A stretch of 64,000 bases of DNA from Anaerolineales bacterium (lineage in GTDB: Bacteria; Chloroflexota; Anaerolineae; Anaerolineales; Villigracilaceae): assembly GCA_014860745.1 (NCBI GenBank), contig JACZJC010000074.1:164715-228714 (forward strand), read 5' to 3'. Shown here piece by piece: positions 18,601 to 26,593 of the stretch (positions are counted from its first letter, which is position 1; every line of letters begins with the position of its first letter). The notes under the pieces were generated by a model. That model worked only from the letters and a program-made list of their open reading frames with translations. It had not been told where the DNA came from and ran no database searches. The translations under genes were made by a program, and so were the position numbers.

Positions 18601-19554
18601 ATGACCTGGATCATCATCATTGGCGGCATCATCCTGATCGTTATTCTGATCATTGGCGTGATCGTCTCTTCCAATAGCGAGCGGGCGCTTGTTGAAGAGC
18701 GTTTAAGCCAGTATCTTGGTGACGACAAACAGGATATTGACCGGGAAGCCCAGCGGACAGTATTAACGGATTGGGTATCGAGACGGGTTGAGAAGACCTC
18801 CTATGGGGATCGGGTGGCCCGTGAACTTGCGCGTGCGGATCTAAAATTTAAAGTCGCGGAATATTTTGTTCTGATCGCGTTTTGTATATTGCTGGTGGGG
18901 TTATTGGCCTGGCTCCTGGGAAGCCGTCATCCTGTTTCAGCTTTAATGGGAGCGGTTGGTGGTGCTTTCGTTCCGCGTTTTTATGTAAAACGCCAGCAAA
19001 AGCAGCGGCTGCAAAAATTTAATGATCAACTGTCCGATATGCTAAACCTGATGGTGAACGGCCTGCGGGCTGGGTATTCGACCATGCAGGCAATGGAGGC
19101 GATCAGCAAGGAGCTCCCTTCGCCCATCAGCGATGAATTTCGGCGTGTGGTCCAGGAGATGCAGATCGGTATTTCGATGGAAAATGCGCTTGTGAATCTT
19201 TTGAGGCGTATTCCAAGTGAGGATTTGGATTTTGTTGTAACTGCGATAAACGTTCAACGTGAAGTCGGTGGCAATCTTTCGGAAATTTTGGATAACATTT
19301 CATTTACCATTCGCGAGCGTGTTCGCATCAAGGGCGAGGTAAGAGTGCTTACTTCCCAGGTGCGTACATCGGGCACGGTTCTTTCCCTGATTCCATTCTT
19401 TCTTACATTGATCCTGTGGTTTCTCAACCCGGATTATTTGTTATCGGTCACGGCGGGCGGTCCACTCTGTACAGCGGCAATCATATGTACAGTGCTCGGC
19501 TTGATCAGCTCCAGCTACTTTATCATGATGCGCATAGCGGATATTGAGGTGTAA
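18601..19554 (+). CDS. tadB: Tad pilus inner-membrane platform protein TadB
   Basis: 317 residues: an N-terminal membrane segment (IIIIGGIILIVILIIGVIV), two segments at about 85-125, the T2SSF domain (DQLSDMLNLMVNGLRAGYS through NVQREVGGNLSEILDNIS) and two C-terminal membrane segments. TadB and TadC form the platform that the CpaF ATPase acts on. The next gene begins 1 bp after its stop. Confidence 0.9.
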   Translation: MTWIIIIGGIILIVILIIGVIVSSNSERALVEERLSQYLGDDKQDIDREAQRTVLTDWVSRRVEKTSYGDRVARELARADLKFKVAEYFVLIAFCILLVGLLAWLLGSRHPVSALMGAVGGAFVPRFYVKRQQKQRLQKFNDQLSDMLNLMVNGLRAGYSTMQAMEAISKELPSPISDEFRRVVQEMQIGISMENALVNLLRRIPSEDLDFVVTAINVQREVGGNLSEILDNISFTIRERVRIKGEVRVLTSQVRTSGTVLSLIPFFLTLILWFLNPDYLLSVTAGGPLCTAAIICTVLGLISSSYFIMMRIADIEV

Positions 19555-19555
19555 T

Positions 19556-20524
19556 ATGGCAGGAACAATTATAGCCATTATAGTTATTGTTGCAATTCTA
19601 GGCGGTGCTACCCTGCTTGTCGTGGTTGGGATGCGATACGCAAGGCAGGGACAGGAGAACGATATTGATGTGGTGATGTCCCGCCTTGCGGAGGCCACGC
19701 AAAGGGGCGAATCGGTGTCTCTTGAGGATATCGAGTTACAGCAGCCGTTCATGCAGCGAGTGGTGATTCCTGTAATCAAAAAAATCGGCGAGATTTCGAC
19801 GCGGTTTACACCTCAGAAACTTCTTGAGGTAACCACCCTTAAACTGGAATTGGCCGGTAACCCCGGCCGGATCGATTCCTCCACATTTCTGGCGACCCGT
19901 TTTATAGGTGCGGCTGTGTTTGGCGGACTATTGCTCCTGATTTCCACTTTGCCAACGGTGGAATGGCCTTTTGCGAGAGTGATTTTGGTCGTTGGCATTT
20001 TCACAGCGTTGGGATTTTTCTTCCCCCAATTGTGGCTTCAAAGCCGTATCAACAGCCGACAGAATGAAGTACGCAAGGCGATGCCGGACGCGCTCGACCT
20101 CCTAACGATTTGCGTGGAAGCTGGGCTGGGATTTGATGCTGCCATGTCAAAAGTAAGTGAAAAGTGGGAGAATGAACTCTCGATCATGTTTGGTCGCGCC
20201 ATTCGAGAGGTTCAATTGGGCAAAACACAGCGCGAGGCTTTGCGGGATATGGCGGATCGAATTGGTTTGGCTGAGTTGACGAGTTTTGTAGCCGCCGTAA
20301 TCCAGAGCCAGATACTCGGTGTGAGCCTGGCCAAAGTGTTGCGTATTCAATCGGACCAGATGCGCGTAAAACGCCGTCAGTTTGCCGAGGAACTGGCGCA
20401 TAAAGCCCCGGTGAAGATGATCATTCCAATGGCATTGTTGACATTTCCGTCGATTATGATCATCCTCATGGCGCCTGCAGCCTTCCAGATTGCTGGTGCA
20501 TTCGGACCTTTCCTGGGTAATTAG
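19556..20524 (+). CDS. tadC: Tad pilus inner-membrane platform protein TadC
   Basis: 322 residues from ATG 19556, one base after the tadB stop. An N-terminal membrane segment is followed by a pair at about 105-140, the T2SSF core (PDALDLLTICVEAGLGFDAA, with LRIQSDQMRVKRRQFAEE) and a C-terminal segment. It is the partner of TadB. No Flp pilin, prepilin peptidase, secretin or TadG-type minor pilin lies downstream; those must be elsewhere. Confidence 0.9.
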   Translation: MAGTIIAIIVIVAILGGATLLVVVGMRYARQGQENDIDVVMSRLAEATQRGESVSLEDIELQQPFMQRVVIPVIKKIGEISTRFTPQKLLEVTTLKLELAGNPGRIDSSTFLATRFIGAAVFGGLLLLISTLPTVEWPFARVILVVGIFTALGFFFPQLWLQSRINSRQNEVRKAMPDALDLLTICVEAGLGFDAAMSKVSEKWENELSIMFGRAIREVQLGKTQREALRDMADRIGLAELTSFVAAVIQSQILGVSLAKVLRIQSDQMRVKRRQFAEELAHKAPVKMIIPMALLTFPSIMIILMAPAAFQIAGAFGPFLGN

Positions 20525-20565
20525 AAAAAATATATCGCATACCTTTTCGTAGTAGGGGTCGTGTT

Positions 20566-21291
20566 ATGAACTGGAAATATGCAATTTATCATTCGTTTTG
20601 GAATATGCTTGATTTGGTCGTTCCTCCCGTGTGCGGTGGGTGTAAGCAGACCGGCAAGCGCTGGTGTGACGATTGCCAAAAACGGGTACATAAGTTAACC
20701 GGGATTTTATGTGATATTTGCGGCCTTCCGCAGGATATGCCTGGAACGTGTAAGGCTTGTCTTGCTGAGAAGCCGCATTTTCGCGCATTAAGGGCGTGGG
20801 CGGTTTTCTCCGATCCTGTGCAATCGGCATTGCATAAATTGAAATATCGCCGCGATGTTTCGATGGGAGATTTGCTCGCCTACGAGATGCTTCCTTTTGT
20901 CAGGGATTTGAACTGGTCGATTGATCTTGTTGTGCCAATCCCGCTTGGAAGGCAAAGATACAAGGAACGGGGATATAATCAGGTTGGAATGATCGCAAAA
21001 CCGCTGGCACTGGCTTTGGGTATGCGATACGCACCGAAAGAGTTGATGCGGCGTAAAGAGACGCGCTCGCAAGTGGGGCTGACGAGAGCCGAGCGCAAGT
21101 CAAATGTTCAAAATGCGTTTCAGGCAGGAATGGGAGTGGCTGATAAGTCCGTGTTGATCATGGACGATGTTTCCACAACAGGATCGACTTTATCAGCCGG
21201 TGCGGAGGCGCTCTATTCTGCAGGCGCCAGAAATGTCTATGCGTTGACTGTCGCACGCGCATTGCCCCAGCATGGACTGATGCATGCGTAG
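20566..21291 (+). CDS. comF: ComF-family phosphoribosyltransferase-like protein
   Basis: 241 residues. The N-terminal zinc-ribbon-like part has four Cys pairs (CGGC, CDDC, CDIC, CKAC). The C-terminal type I phosphoribosyltransferase fold has the PRPP loop VLIMDDVSTTGSTLSAG. ComF proteins help DNA uptake by moving single strands through the inner membrane in competent bacteria; many non-competent species also carry one. Its place right after the pilus genes is suggestive, but Tad pili are not proven here to serve in uptake. Confidence 0.88.
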   Translation: MNWKYAIYHSFWNMLDLVVPPVCGGCKQTGKRWCDDCQKRVHKLTGILCDICGLPQDMPGTCKACLAEKPHFRALRAWAVFSDPVQSALHKLKYRRDVSMGDLLAYEMLPFVRDLNWSIDLVVPIPLGRQRYKERGYNQVGMIAKPLALALGMRYAPKELMRRKETRSQVGLTRAERKSNVQNAFQAGMGVADKSVLIMDDVSTTGSTLSAGAEALYSAGARNVYALTVARALPQHGLMHA

Positions 21292-21335
21292 CGTTTTGTG
21301 TTTGTGAATCGACACCCAAATTTAAGGAGGATCTT

Positions 21336-21899
21336 ATGCCCAACAAAGTGGAAGTTCAGACACGCAATATCCGTTTGACCGAAAAGATCGAGGAGTATGT
21401 AAATAAAAAAGCAGGGAACCTAGACCATTACCTGCCTGCGATTGAAGAGGCACGGGTGGAGTTGTCCCACCATAAGGCTGCCCGCGATGCCAACGACCGT
21501 AATGTGGCGCAGATTACTGTCTTTGGAAAGGGATTTACCCTGCGCACGGAGGAACGAGCGGATGAGACTCTTACCGCCTTTGACCAGGCAATGGACAATT
21601 TGCAGCGCCAGATCGAAAGGCATAAGGGGAAGCATTATCGCGGGCGCGGCGACGGCCGATCTGCCGCAGAAGTTGCAGATGAGGTGATCGACGAGGATAC
21701 GGGCGAACTTTCCCCGCTGTTTGCCCGCAGGAAGAAATTTGTCCTTTACCCGATGAGCGAGGATGAAGCGATTGTACAGATGCGAAACCTCGGGCACGAT
21801 AACTTCTTTATCTTTTATAATGCGGAAACGAGCAAGATCAACGTGTTGTACCGCCGCCGAAATGGAAGTTATGGTTTGATCGAACCGGAACTTGGTTAG
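21336..21899 (+). CDS. hpf: Long-form ribosome hibernation promoting factor
   Basis: 187 residues: an N-terminal S30AE domain (KVEVQTRNIRLTEKIEEYVNKK) and a C-terminal dimerisation domain (MSEDEAIVQMRNLGHDNFFIFYNAET, ending RRRNGSYGLIEPEL). Long HPF dimerises 70S ribosomes into 100S particles in stationary phase or starvation. AAGGAGG precedes the ATG. A strong bidirectional terminator follows. Confidence 0.93.
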   Translation: MPNKVEVQTRNIRLTEKIEEYVNKKAGNLDHYLPAIEEARVELSHHKAARDANDRNVAQITVFGKGFTLRTEERADETLTAFDQAMDNLQRQIERHKGKHYRGRGDGRSAAEVADEVIDEDTGELSPLFARRKKFVLYPMSEDEAIVQMRNLGHDNFFIFYNAETSKINVLYRRRNGSYGLIEPELG

Positions 21900-21908
21900 G
21901 CGGAATGA

Positions 21909-21944
21909 AAACCAGGCTGGGAAATTTCTCAGCCTGGTTTTTTG
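21909..21944. terminator. Bidirectional intrinsic terminator between hpf and lgt-like gene
   Basis: Perfect 11-bp stem AAACCAGGCTG/CAGCCTGGTTT with a 10-nt loop, followed by T residues on the plus strand and preceded by A residues for the minus strand. The stop codon of the minus-strand lgt-like gene lies within the hairpin. Confidence 0.85.
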
Positions 21945-22660
21945 ATCGGGTTGATGCGGAGTTCGATAAGCACAAAACTAATGACCAATACGACCCATGC
22001 CATGACCTGATTTTGGTTATAACGGTCGAAGATCAGAGCTGCATCGCCGCGGAAGGCTTGGATGAAAAGCTGCGCGCCTGCCGTGCATGCGATGAAGGTG
22101 AGGAAGAGAATGCCCGGGCGCGGATTCTGTTTCTGAAACCAGAGCAGGCTAAAGATCAGGAGAGAGGCGAGCGTCTCATAAATTTGAGTCGGGTGACGGA
22201 GGGCATTCCACAGGTCAATTCCCCAGGGAAATGTTGTTTCCTTTCCAAAGGCGGAGCCTGCCGCGAGATGACTTAATCCTGTGCCGATTGCAAGAATGGC
22301 GAAAAATGGGACGAGCGCATCAAGGGTGGGCCAAAGAGAAAGGCTGCGGCGCTGGCCATAGATAAGCAAAAAGAGGAGTCCAATTGCGACTCCGCCGAAC
22401 GGGTCGAAGATATCGGGGTTGATGGAGACAATGCCTGAGGGACTCTTGGCGAAGGTTGTGATGTTTTGGAGGACGAAGGAAAGCCTTCCGCCAATGACGA
22501 ACGCAAGCAGGCCATAGAAAATGATATTGTTCAATTCCTCCCTGCTGACGCCGTGACGTTCGGAATGTTTTTCAGCAAGCGTAAGACCGATCCATGAAGC
22601 GGCGATCAACAGGATCATGTGCCGCGGGGGAGCGAAGAGATTTTGAAATAGGATAAGCAT
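21929..22660 (-). CDS. lgt: Prolipoprotein diacylglyceryl transferase-like membrane protein
   Basis: 243 residues with about seven membrane segments. Two Lgt signatures are seen: the GGRLSFVL segment in place of the usual GAR region, and RHPTQIYE, close to the family's HPTQLYE. Lgt attaches diacylglycerol to the lipobox cysteine of lipoproteins, such as the PotD-like protein encoded at 41652. It starts directly after the stop of the tlpA-like gene. Because the first signature deviates, a diverged paralogue cannot be excluded. Confidence 0.78.
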   Translation of the reverse strand: MLILFQNLFAPPRHMILLIAASWIGLTLAEKHSERHGVSREELNNIIFYGLLAFVIGGRLSFVLQNITTFAKSPSGIVSINPDIFDPFGGVAIGLLFLLIYGQRRSLSLWPTLDALVPFFAILAIGTGLSHLAAGSAFGKETTFPWGIDLWNALRHPTQIYETLASLLIFSLLWFQKQNPRPGILFLTFIACTAGAQLFIQAFRGDAALIFDRYNQNQVMAWVVLVISFVLIELRINPIKKPG

Positions 22661-23200
22661 TTATTTCAACGCCTCCTCGATGCGGGTGCGAAGCAGCGCT
22701 TCGGACATCGGTCCGCCAATGACCACTTCGGTGATGATGCCTTCGCGGTTGATAAAGTATGAGGATGGCAGGGAACGGACCTGATAAGCCGCGCCTGTTT
22801 CGCCTGTTTCATCCAGCAGGATGGGAAAGGTGAGGCCGTATTCCTCGACGAAGGGGGTGACAGCAAACGGGTCGTCCTGGTAGGTCATGTTTACGCCGAG
22901 GACGATGAAACCCTGGTCGTTATATTCCTGATACATTCTTTGAATTGCGGGCATTTCCGCGCGGCAGGGCGGGCACCATGTTGCCCACAGATTGACGAGT
23001 ACAGCTTTTCCTCGAAGTTCAGAAAGTGTGAATTCTTCGCCTTGCGGGGTTTTGAGGTTAATGTCGGGCGCGCTGAAACCTGCCTGAGGTGCGGAGGTTC
23101 CGGCCATGGCTGCAGTGGTCGGATCGGCGCTGATGAAGATCCACGATGCGCCTGCGATGAGGATGAGGATGTAAAGAGTGATGCGTTGGGAACGGTTCAT
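22661..23200 (-). CDS. TlpA/ResA-like thioredoxin-fold protein, membrane anchored
   Basis: 179 residues from ATG 23200. An N-terminal signal anchor (ITLYILILIAGASWIFI) is followed by an extracytoplasmic thioredoxin fold with WATWCPPC and the cis-Pro loop SLPSSYFI. Such proteins reduce disulfides in cytochrome c maturation or protect envelope proteins. The open frame extends upstream to 23329 and overlaps the divergent gene's start; the chosen Met gives a normal signal peptide. It abuts the lgt-like gene with no gap, so the two are co-expressed. Confidence 0.85.
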   Translation of the reverse strand: MNRSQRITLYILILIAGASWIFISADPTTAAMAGTSAPQAGFSAPDINLKTPQGEEFTLSELRGKAVLVNLWATWCPPCRAEMPAIQRMYQEYNDQGFIVLGVNMTYQDDPFAVTPFVEEYGLTFPILLDETGETGAAYQVRSLPSSYFINREGIITEVVIGGPMSEALLRTRIEEALK

Positions 23201-23276
23201 GATTTGATGGGTTTTGGATGTAAAATAGAAACAACTTCCTTTTGTATCTGTAGCCATTGATTTACCAAATCTTACT

Positions 23277-24038
23277 ATGTTTTTCACCAATCCGATTTTC
23301 GTAGGCATCGATCCCACATCCAGCCGCAAGGCTTTTACCTATGTGGCGCTGGACCATGCACTCAACCTGGTTGCACTTGCAGAGGGGGAATTGGAGGAAG
23401 TGTTGACATTTCTGGCAGGACAGCAGTCTGCCACGGTGGCGGTAAATGCGCCTGCGGGAGTCAACCGTGGCTTGGTACGTGCAAAGATAAAAAAGGAAAT
23501 GCTGACCCCTCATCAAATCCGCGGCGCGGAAGTTCGCATGGCGGAATTTATTTTACGGGAGCACGGCATCTCTGTTTCGGGTACGCCCGCCGGCATTGCC
23601 GTCTGCCCTGCGTGGATGCAAGCCGGTTTCGAGTTGTATCGCAAATTGGGGAAGATGGGTTTCAAGAAATATCCCGGAGAATATTCACCTCATCAACTTT
23701 TAGAAACACAGCCTCACGCGGGATTTTGCGTCTTGTTGGGCGGTGTGCCCATACCGAGGCCGACGTTGGAAGGACGCCTGCAGAGACAGTTGATCCTATA
23801 TGAGCAGGGTGTGCAAATAAAAGACCCCATGGATTTTTTTGAGGAAATTACCCGCCATAAAATGATCAAGGGCATCTGGCCTGTGGATTTGTTGTATTTG
23901 CCGGAACAACTCGATGCAATGCTCGCCGCATTAACCGCCTGGCTGGCCGTGAATAAGCCGGGGATGGTTTCTTCGATCGGTGACGAAAAAGAGGGAATGA
24001 TAATCCTTCCCGAAAGGGAGCTGAAGGAAAAATATTAA
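23277..24038 (+). CDS. DUF429 protein, RNase H-like fold
   Basis: 253 residues beginning FVGIDPTSSRKAFTYVALD, the strand-turn-strand start of DUF429 proteins, with VAVNAPAGVN as the second acidic/Asn strand and an RPTLEGRLQRQLILYE helix. The family is predicted to be nuclease-like but has no assigned reaction. It ends 21 bp before tkt on the same strand. Confidence 0.75.
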   Translation: MFFTNPIFVGIDPTSSRKAFTYVALDHALNLVALAEGELEEVLTFLAGQQSATVAVNAPAGVNRGLVRAKIKKEMLTPHQIRGAEVRMAEFILREHGISVSGTPAGIAVCPAWMQAGFELYRKLGKMGFKKYPGEYSPHQLLETQPHAGFCVLLGGVPIPRPTLEGRLQRQLILYEQGVQIKDPMDFFEEITRHKMIKGIWPVDLLYLPEQLDAMLAALTAWLAVNKPGMVSSIGDEKEGMIILPERELKEKY

Positions 24039-24059
24039 GCGGGTGGTAAAATAGCTTTC

Positions 24060-26027
24060 ATGTCAACCCAGAATCTTCAAACACGCGCAATTAATACGCT
24101 TCGTTTTCTTTCAGCAGACGGCGTACAAAAAGCAAATTCAGGACATCCCGGCCTGCCGATGGGCGCCGCCGCAATGGCATTCACGATCTGGACCCGCCAC
24201 CTGCGGCATAATCCGCGCAACCCAAAATGGGCGGGACGGGACCGCTTCATTCTTTCGGGCGGGCATGGTTCCATGCTCCTTTATTCTTTGCTGCATCTGA
24301 CGGGATACGACCTTCCACTCGAAGAGTTGAAGAACTTTCGTCAATGGGGCAGCCTGACGCCCGGCCACCCGGAATACGGATTAACTCCCGGCGTGGAAGT
24401 GACAACCGGCCCGCTCGGTCAGGGCTTTGCCAACGGAGTAGGTATGGCTATAGCAGCATCGCATCTCGCTGCGACCTTCAACCAGAAAGGCCAGGAGTTG
24501 ATCGACACTTTCATCTATGCCATCGTCACAGACGGCGATCTGATGGAAGGCGTTGCTTCCGAAGCCGCTTCTCTTGCGGGACATTTGTCACTTGGACGAT
24601 TGATCTATCTCTATGATGACAACCACATTTCGATTGACGGTTCCACCGACCTGGCATTCACCGAAGATCGCGCGGTTCGTTTCCGTGCCTATGGCTGGCA
24701 GGTTTTGCGCGTGGAAGATGGCAATGATGTGGAAGCGATCGATAAAGCCATTCAGGAAGCCAAAGCTGAGCCGCGCCCGTCCCTCATCCTCTGCCGGACC
24801 ACCATTGGATTTGGCGCGCCAAACAGACAGGGCACATCCAAGGCGCATGGCGAACCCTTGGGCGATGAAGAACTCAACGCCGCAAAGGACAACCTGGGCT
24901 GGCCGAAGGAACCGCGCTTTTTCATCCCTGACGATGTGCTTGAGTTTTTTCGCAAGGCTGTTGAAAAAGGCCGCGAACTCGAACATGACTGGAAAATGAA
25001 GTTCGAGGCGTACACAAGACTCCATCCGGTACTCGGAGAAGAATTGCAGCGCCGATTGAATGGCGATCTGCCCGAAGGATGGGAATCCTCTCTGCCGTCC
25101 TTCCCCGCCGATGCAAAAGGAATGGCAACCCGGGCTGCTTCTGGCAAGACCATCAATGCGCTGGCTGCGAAACTCCCCGAACTCATCGGCGGTTCCGCGG
25201 ACCTGGCCCCCTCGAACAACACAAAAATTGACGGAAGTCCCGCCTTCCAAAAAGACTCCTATGGCGGACGCAACTTCCATTTTGGCGTGCGCGAACACGC
25301 CATGGGCTCGATGTTGAATGGCATGGCTGTATTTGGCGGGGTAATTCCGTACGGTGGCACCTTCCTGGTATTTTCAGATTATATGCGCGCTTCGATTCGT
25401 TTGGCGGCGCTTTCACATTACCCGTCCATTTTTATTTTTACTCATGACAGTGTCGGCCTGGGCGAGGATGGCCCCACGCACCAGCCTATTGAGCACTTAA
25501 TGTCCCTGCGTTTGATTCCGAATCTTGTGGTTATTCGTCCCGCGGATGCGAACGAAACTGCCGCTGCGTGGAAAGTTGCCATTCAGCGAAGAGATGGGCC
25601 AACGGTTTTAGCGCTGACTCGGCAAAATGTACCGACCATGGAGTCGTCCGCTCAAGTGGATAAGGGCGCTTATGTGCTGAAAGATTTTGGCACGCCAGAG
25701 TTGATCCTGATGGCTTCAGGTTCCGAGGTTGGATTAATTCTTGAAACTGCGCAAAAACTCGCGGACGGTGGCAAAGGCGTGCGCGTGGTGTCCTTCCCAA
25801 GTTGGGAACTGTTCGAGAAACAGGACGCGGCCTATCGCGAGTCTGTGTTGCCGAAAAGCATCCAGAAAAGACTCGCCGTCGAAGCGGGAACAGGCGCGGG
25901 CTGGGAACGATACGCAAGGTCCGTCATCAGCATCGAACGTTACGGTGCATCCGCTCCGGCGAAGGTCATCTTTGAAAAGCTTGGCTTTACAGTTGAGAAT
26001 GTGTTTGCGAAAGCAAAGGAATTGTAG
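24060..26027 (+). CDS. tkt: Transketolase
   Basis: 655 residues, full length. The substrate His region is [12 protein letters not shown], and the thiamine pyrophosphate-binding motif runs from [11 protein letters not shown] to [10 protein letters not shown]. The pyrimidine domain has [17 protein letters not shown] and [15 protein letters not shown]. It transfers two-carbon units in the non-oxidative pentose phosphate pathway. The following genes rpiB and tal-pgi belong to the same pathway, making a small sugar-phosphate cluster. The stop codon TAG is part of a GTAG-bounded palindrome (26024-26049). Confidence 0.97.
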   Translation: MSTQNLQTRAINTLRFLSADGVQKANSGHPGLPMGAAAMAFTIWTRHLRHNPRNPKWAGRDRFILSGGHGSMLLYSLLHLTGYDLPLEELKNFRQWGSLTPGHPEYGLTPGVEVTTGPLGQGFANGVGMAIAASHLAATFNQKGQELIDTFIYAIVTDGDLMEGVASEAASLAGHLSLGRLIYLYDDNHISIDGSTDLAFTEDRAVRFRAYGWQVLRVEDGNDVEAIDKAIQEAKAEPRPSLILCRTTIGFGAPNRQGTSKAHGEPLGDEELNAAKDNLGWPKEPRFFIPDDVLEFFRKAVEKGRELEHDWKMKFEAYTRLHPVLGEELQRRLNGDLPEGWESSLPSFPADAKGMATRAASGKTINALAAKLPELIGGSADLAPSNNTKIDGSPAFQKDSYGGRNFHFGVREHAMGSMLNGMAVFGGVIPYGGTFLVFSDYMRASIRLAALSHYPSIFIFTHDSVGLGEDGPTHQPIEHLMSLRLIPNLVVIRPADANETAAAWKVAIQRRDGPTVLALTRQNVPTMESSAQVDKGAYVLKDFGTPELILMASGSEVGLILETAQKLADGGKGVRVVSFPSWELFEKQDAAYRESVLPKSIQKRLAVEAGTGAGWERYARSVISIERYGASAPAKVIFEKLGFTVENVFAKAKEL

Positions 26028-26049
26028 TACCGACTTAAGTTGGTACTAC
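26024..26049. repeat. GTAG...CTAC palindrome supplying the tkt stop codon
   Basis: 26-nt near-perfect palindrome with arms GTAGTACCGACTT and AAGTTGGTACTAC (one mismatch). The first TAG is in frame and ends tkt. It lies 10 bp before the rpiB start and can form a hairpin in the shared mRNA. Confidence 0.75.
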
Positions 26050-26059
26050 GGAAATGATT

Positions 26060-26524
26060 ATGAAAATTGCAGTCGGATGTGACCATGCAGGTTTTCCGTT
26101 GAAACAGGTTGTGATCGAGTCGGTGAAGACCGCCGGCCACGAAGTGATCGACGTCGGCACCTTCAGCGCGGACGCGGTGGATTTTCCTGATTTCACTAAA
26201 AAAGTTGGCGAGAAGATTCAAACTGGCGAAGCCGAGCGTGGGATTTTGATTTGCGGCTCGGGTATTGGCGCGGCCATAGCGGCGAACAAAATGAAGGGTA
26301 TCTACGCTTCGATCTGTCACGATACGTATTCCGCCGCGCAGGGCGTGATGCACGACGCGATGAATGTACTCTGCCTGGGCGGACGAGTGATTGGACCCGA
26401 ACTGGTGAAAGTACTCGTGGCTGCATTTTTGACTGCAAGATATTTGGGTGATGATAAGGGCGGGGAACGGCTGGCAAGGCGGGTCGGGAAGATAAAAGCA
26501 ATGGAAAAGGAACGTGATTTGTAA
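26060..26524 (+). CDS. rpiB: Ribose-5-phosphate isomerase B
   Basis: 154 residues. MKIAVGCDHAGFPLKQ is the RpiB/LacAB start, with GILICGSGIGAAIAANK (catalytic Cys and phosphate loop) and NVLCLGGRVIGPEL. It interconverts ribose-5- and ribulose-5-phosphate. An in-frame ATG two codons upstream (26054) is possible. Located between tkt and tal-pgi. Confidence 0.95.
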   Translation: MKIAVGCDHAGFPLKQVVIESVKTAGHEVIDVGTFSADAVDFPDFTKKVGEKIQTGEAERGILICGSGIGAAIAANKMKGIYASICHDTYSAAQGVMHDAMNVLCLGGRVIGPELVKVLVAAFLTARYLGDDKGGERLARRVGKIKAMEKERDL

Positions 26525-26529
26525 TTCGT

Positions 26530-26575
26530 AATCCGTAATTCGTACGTTACGCATCACGAATTACGGATTTTATTT
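26530..26575 (+). terminator. Repeat-derived intrinsic terminator after rpiB
   Basis: Perfect 14-bp inverted repeat AATCCGTAATTCGT/ACGAATTACGGATT (26530-26543, 26556-26569) followed by TTATTTTTT. Built from a taattcgtaat-type simple repeat that recurs elsewhere (for example near 47145). Confidence 0.7.
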
Positions 26576-26593
26576 TTTAGGAGCATTTTTCTT

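Noticed and set aside
24588..25298. 236-codon open frame on the minus strand
   Set aside because: Lies wholly inside transketolase, antisense; the Phe/Gly/Arg-rich protein is a mirror of the codon use of tkt.
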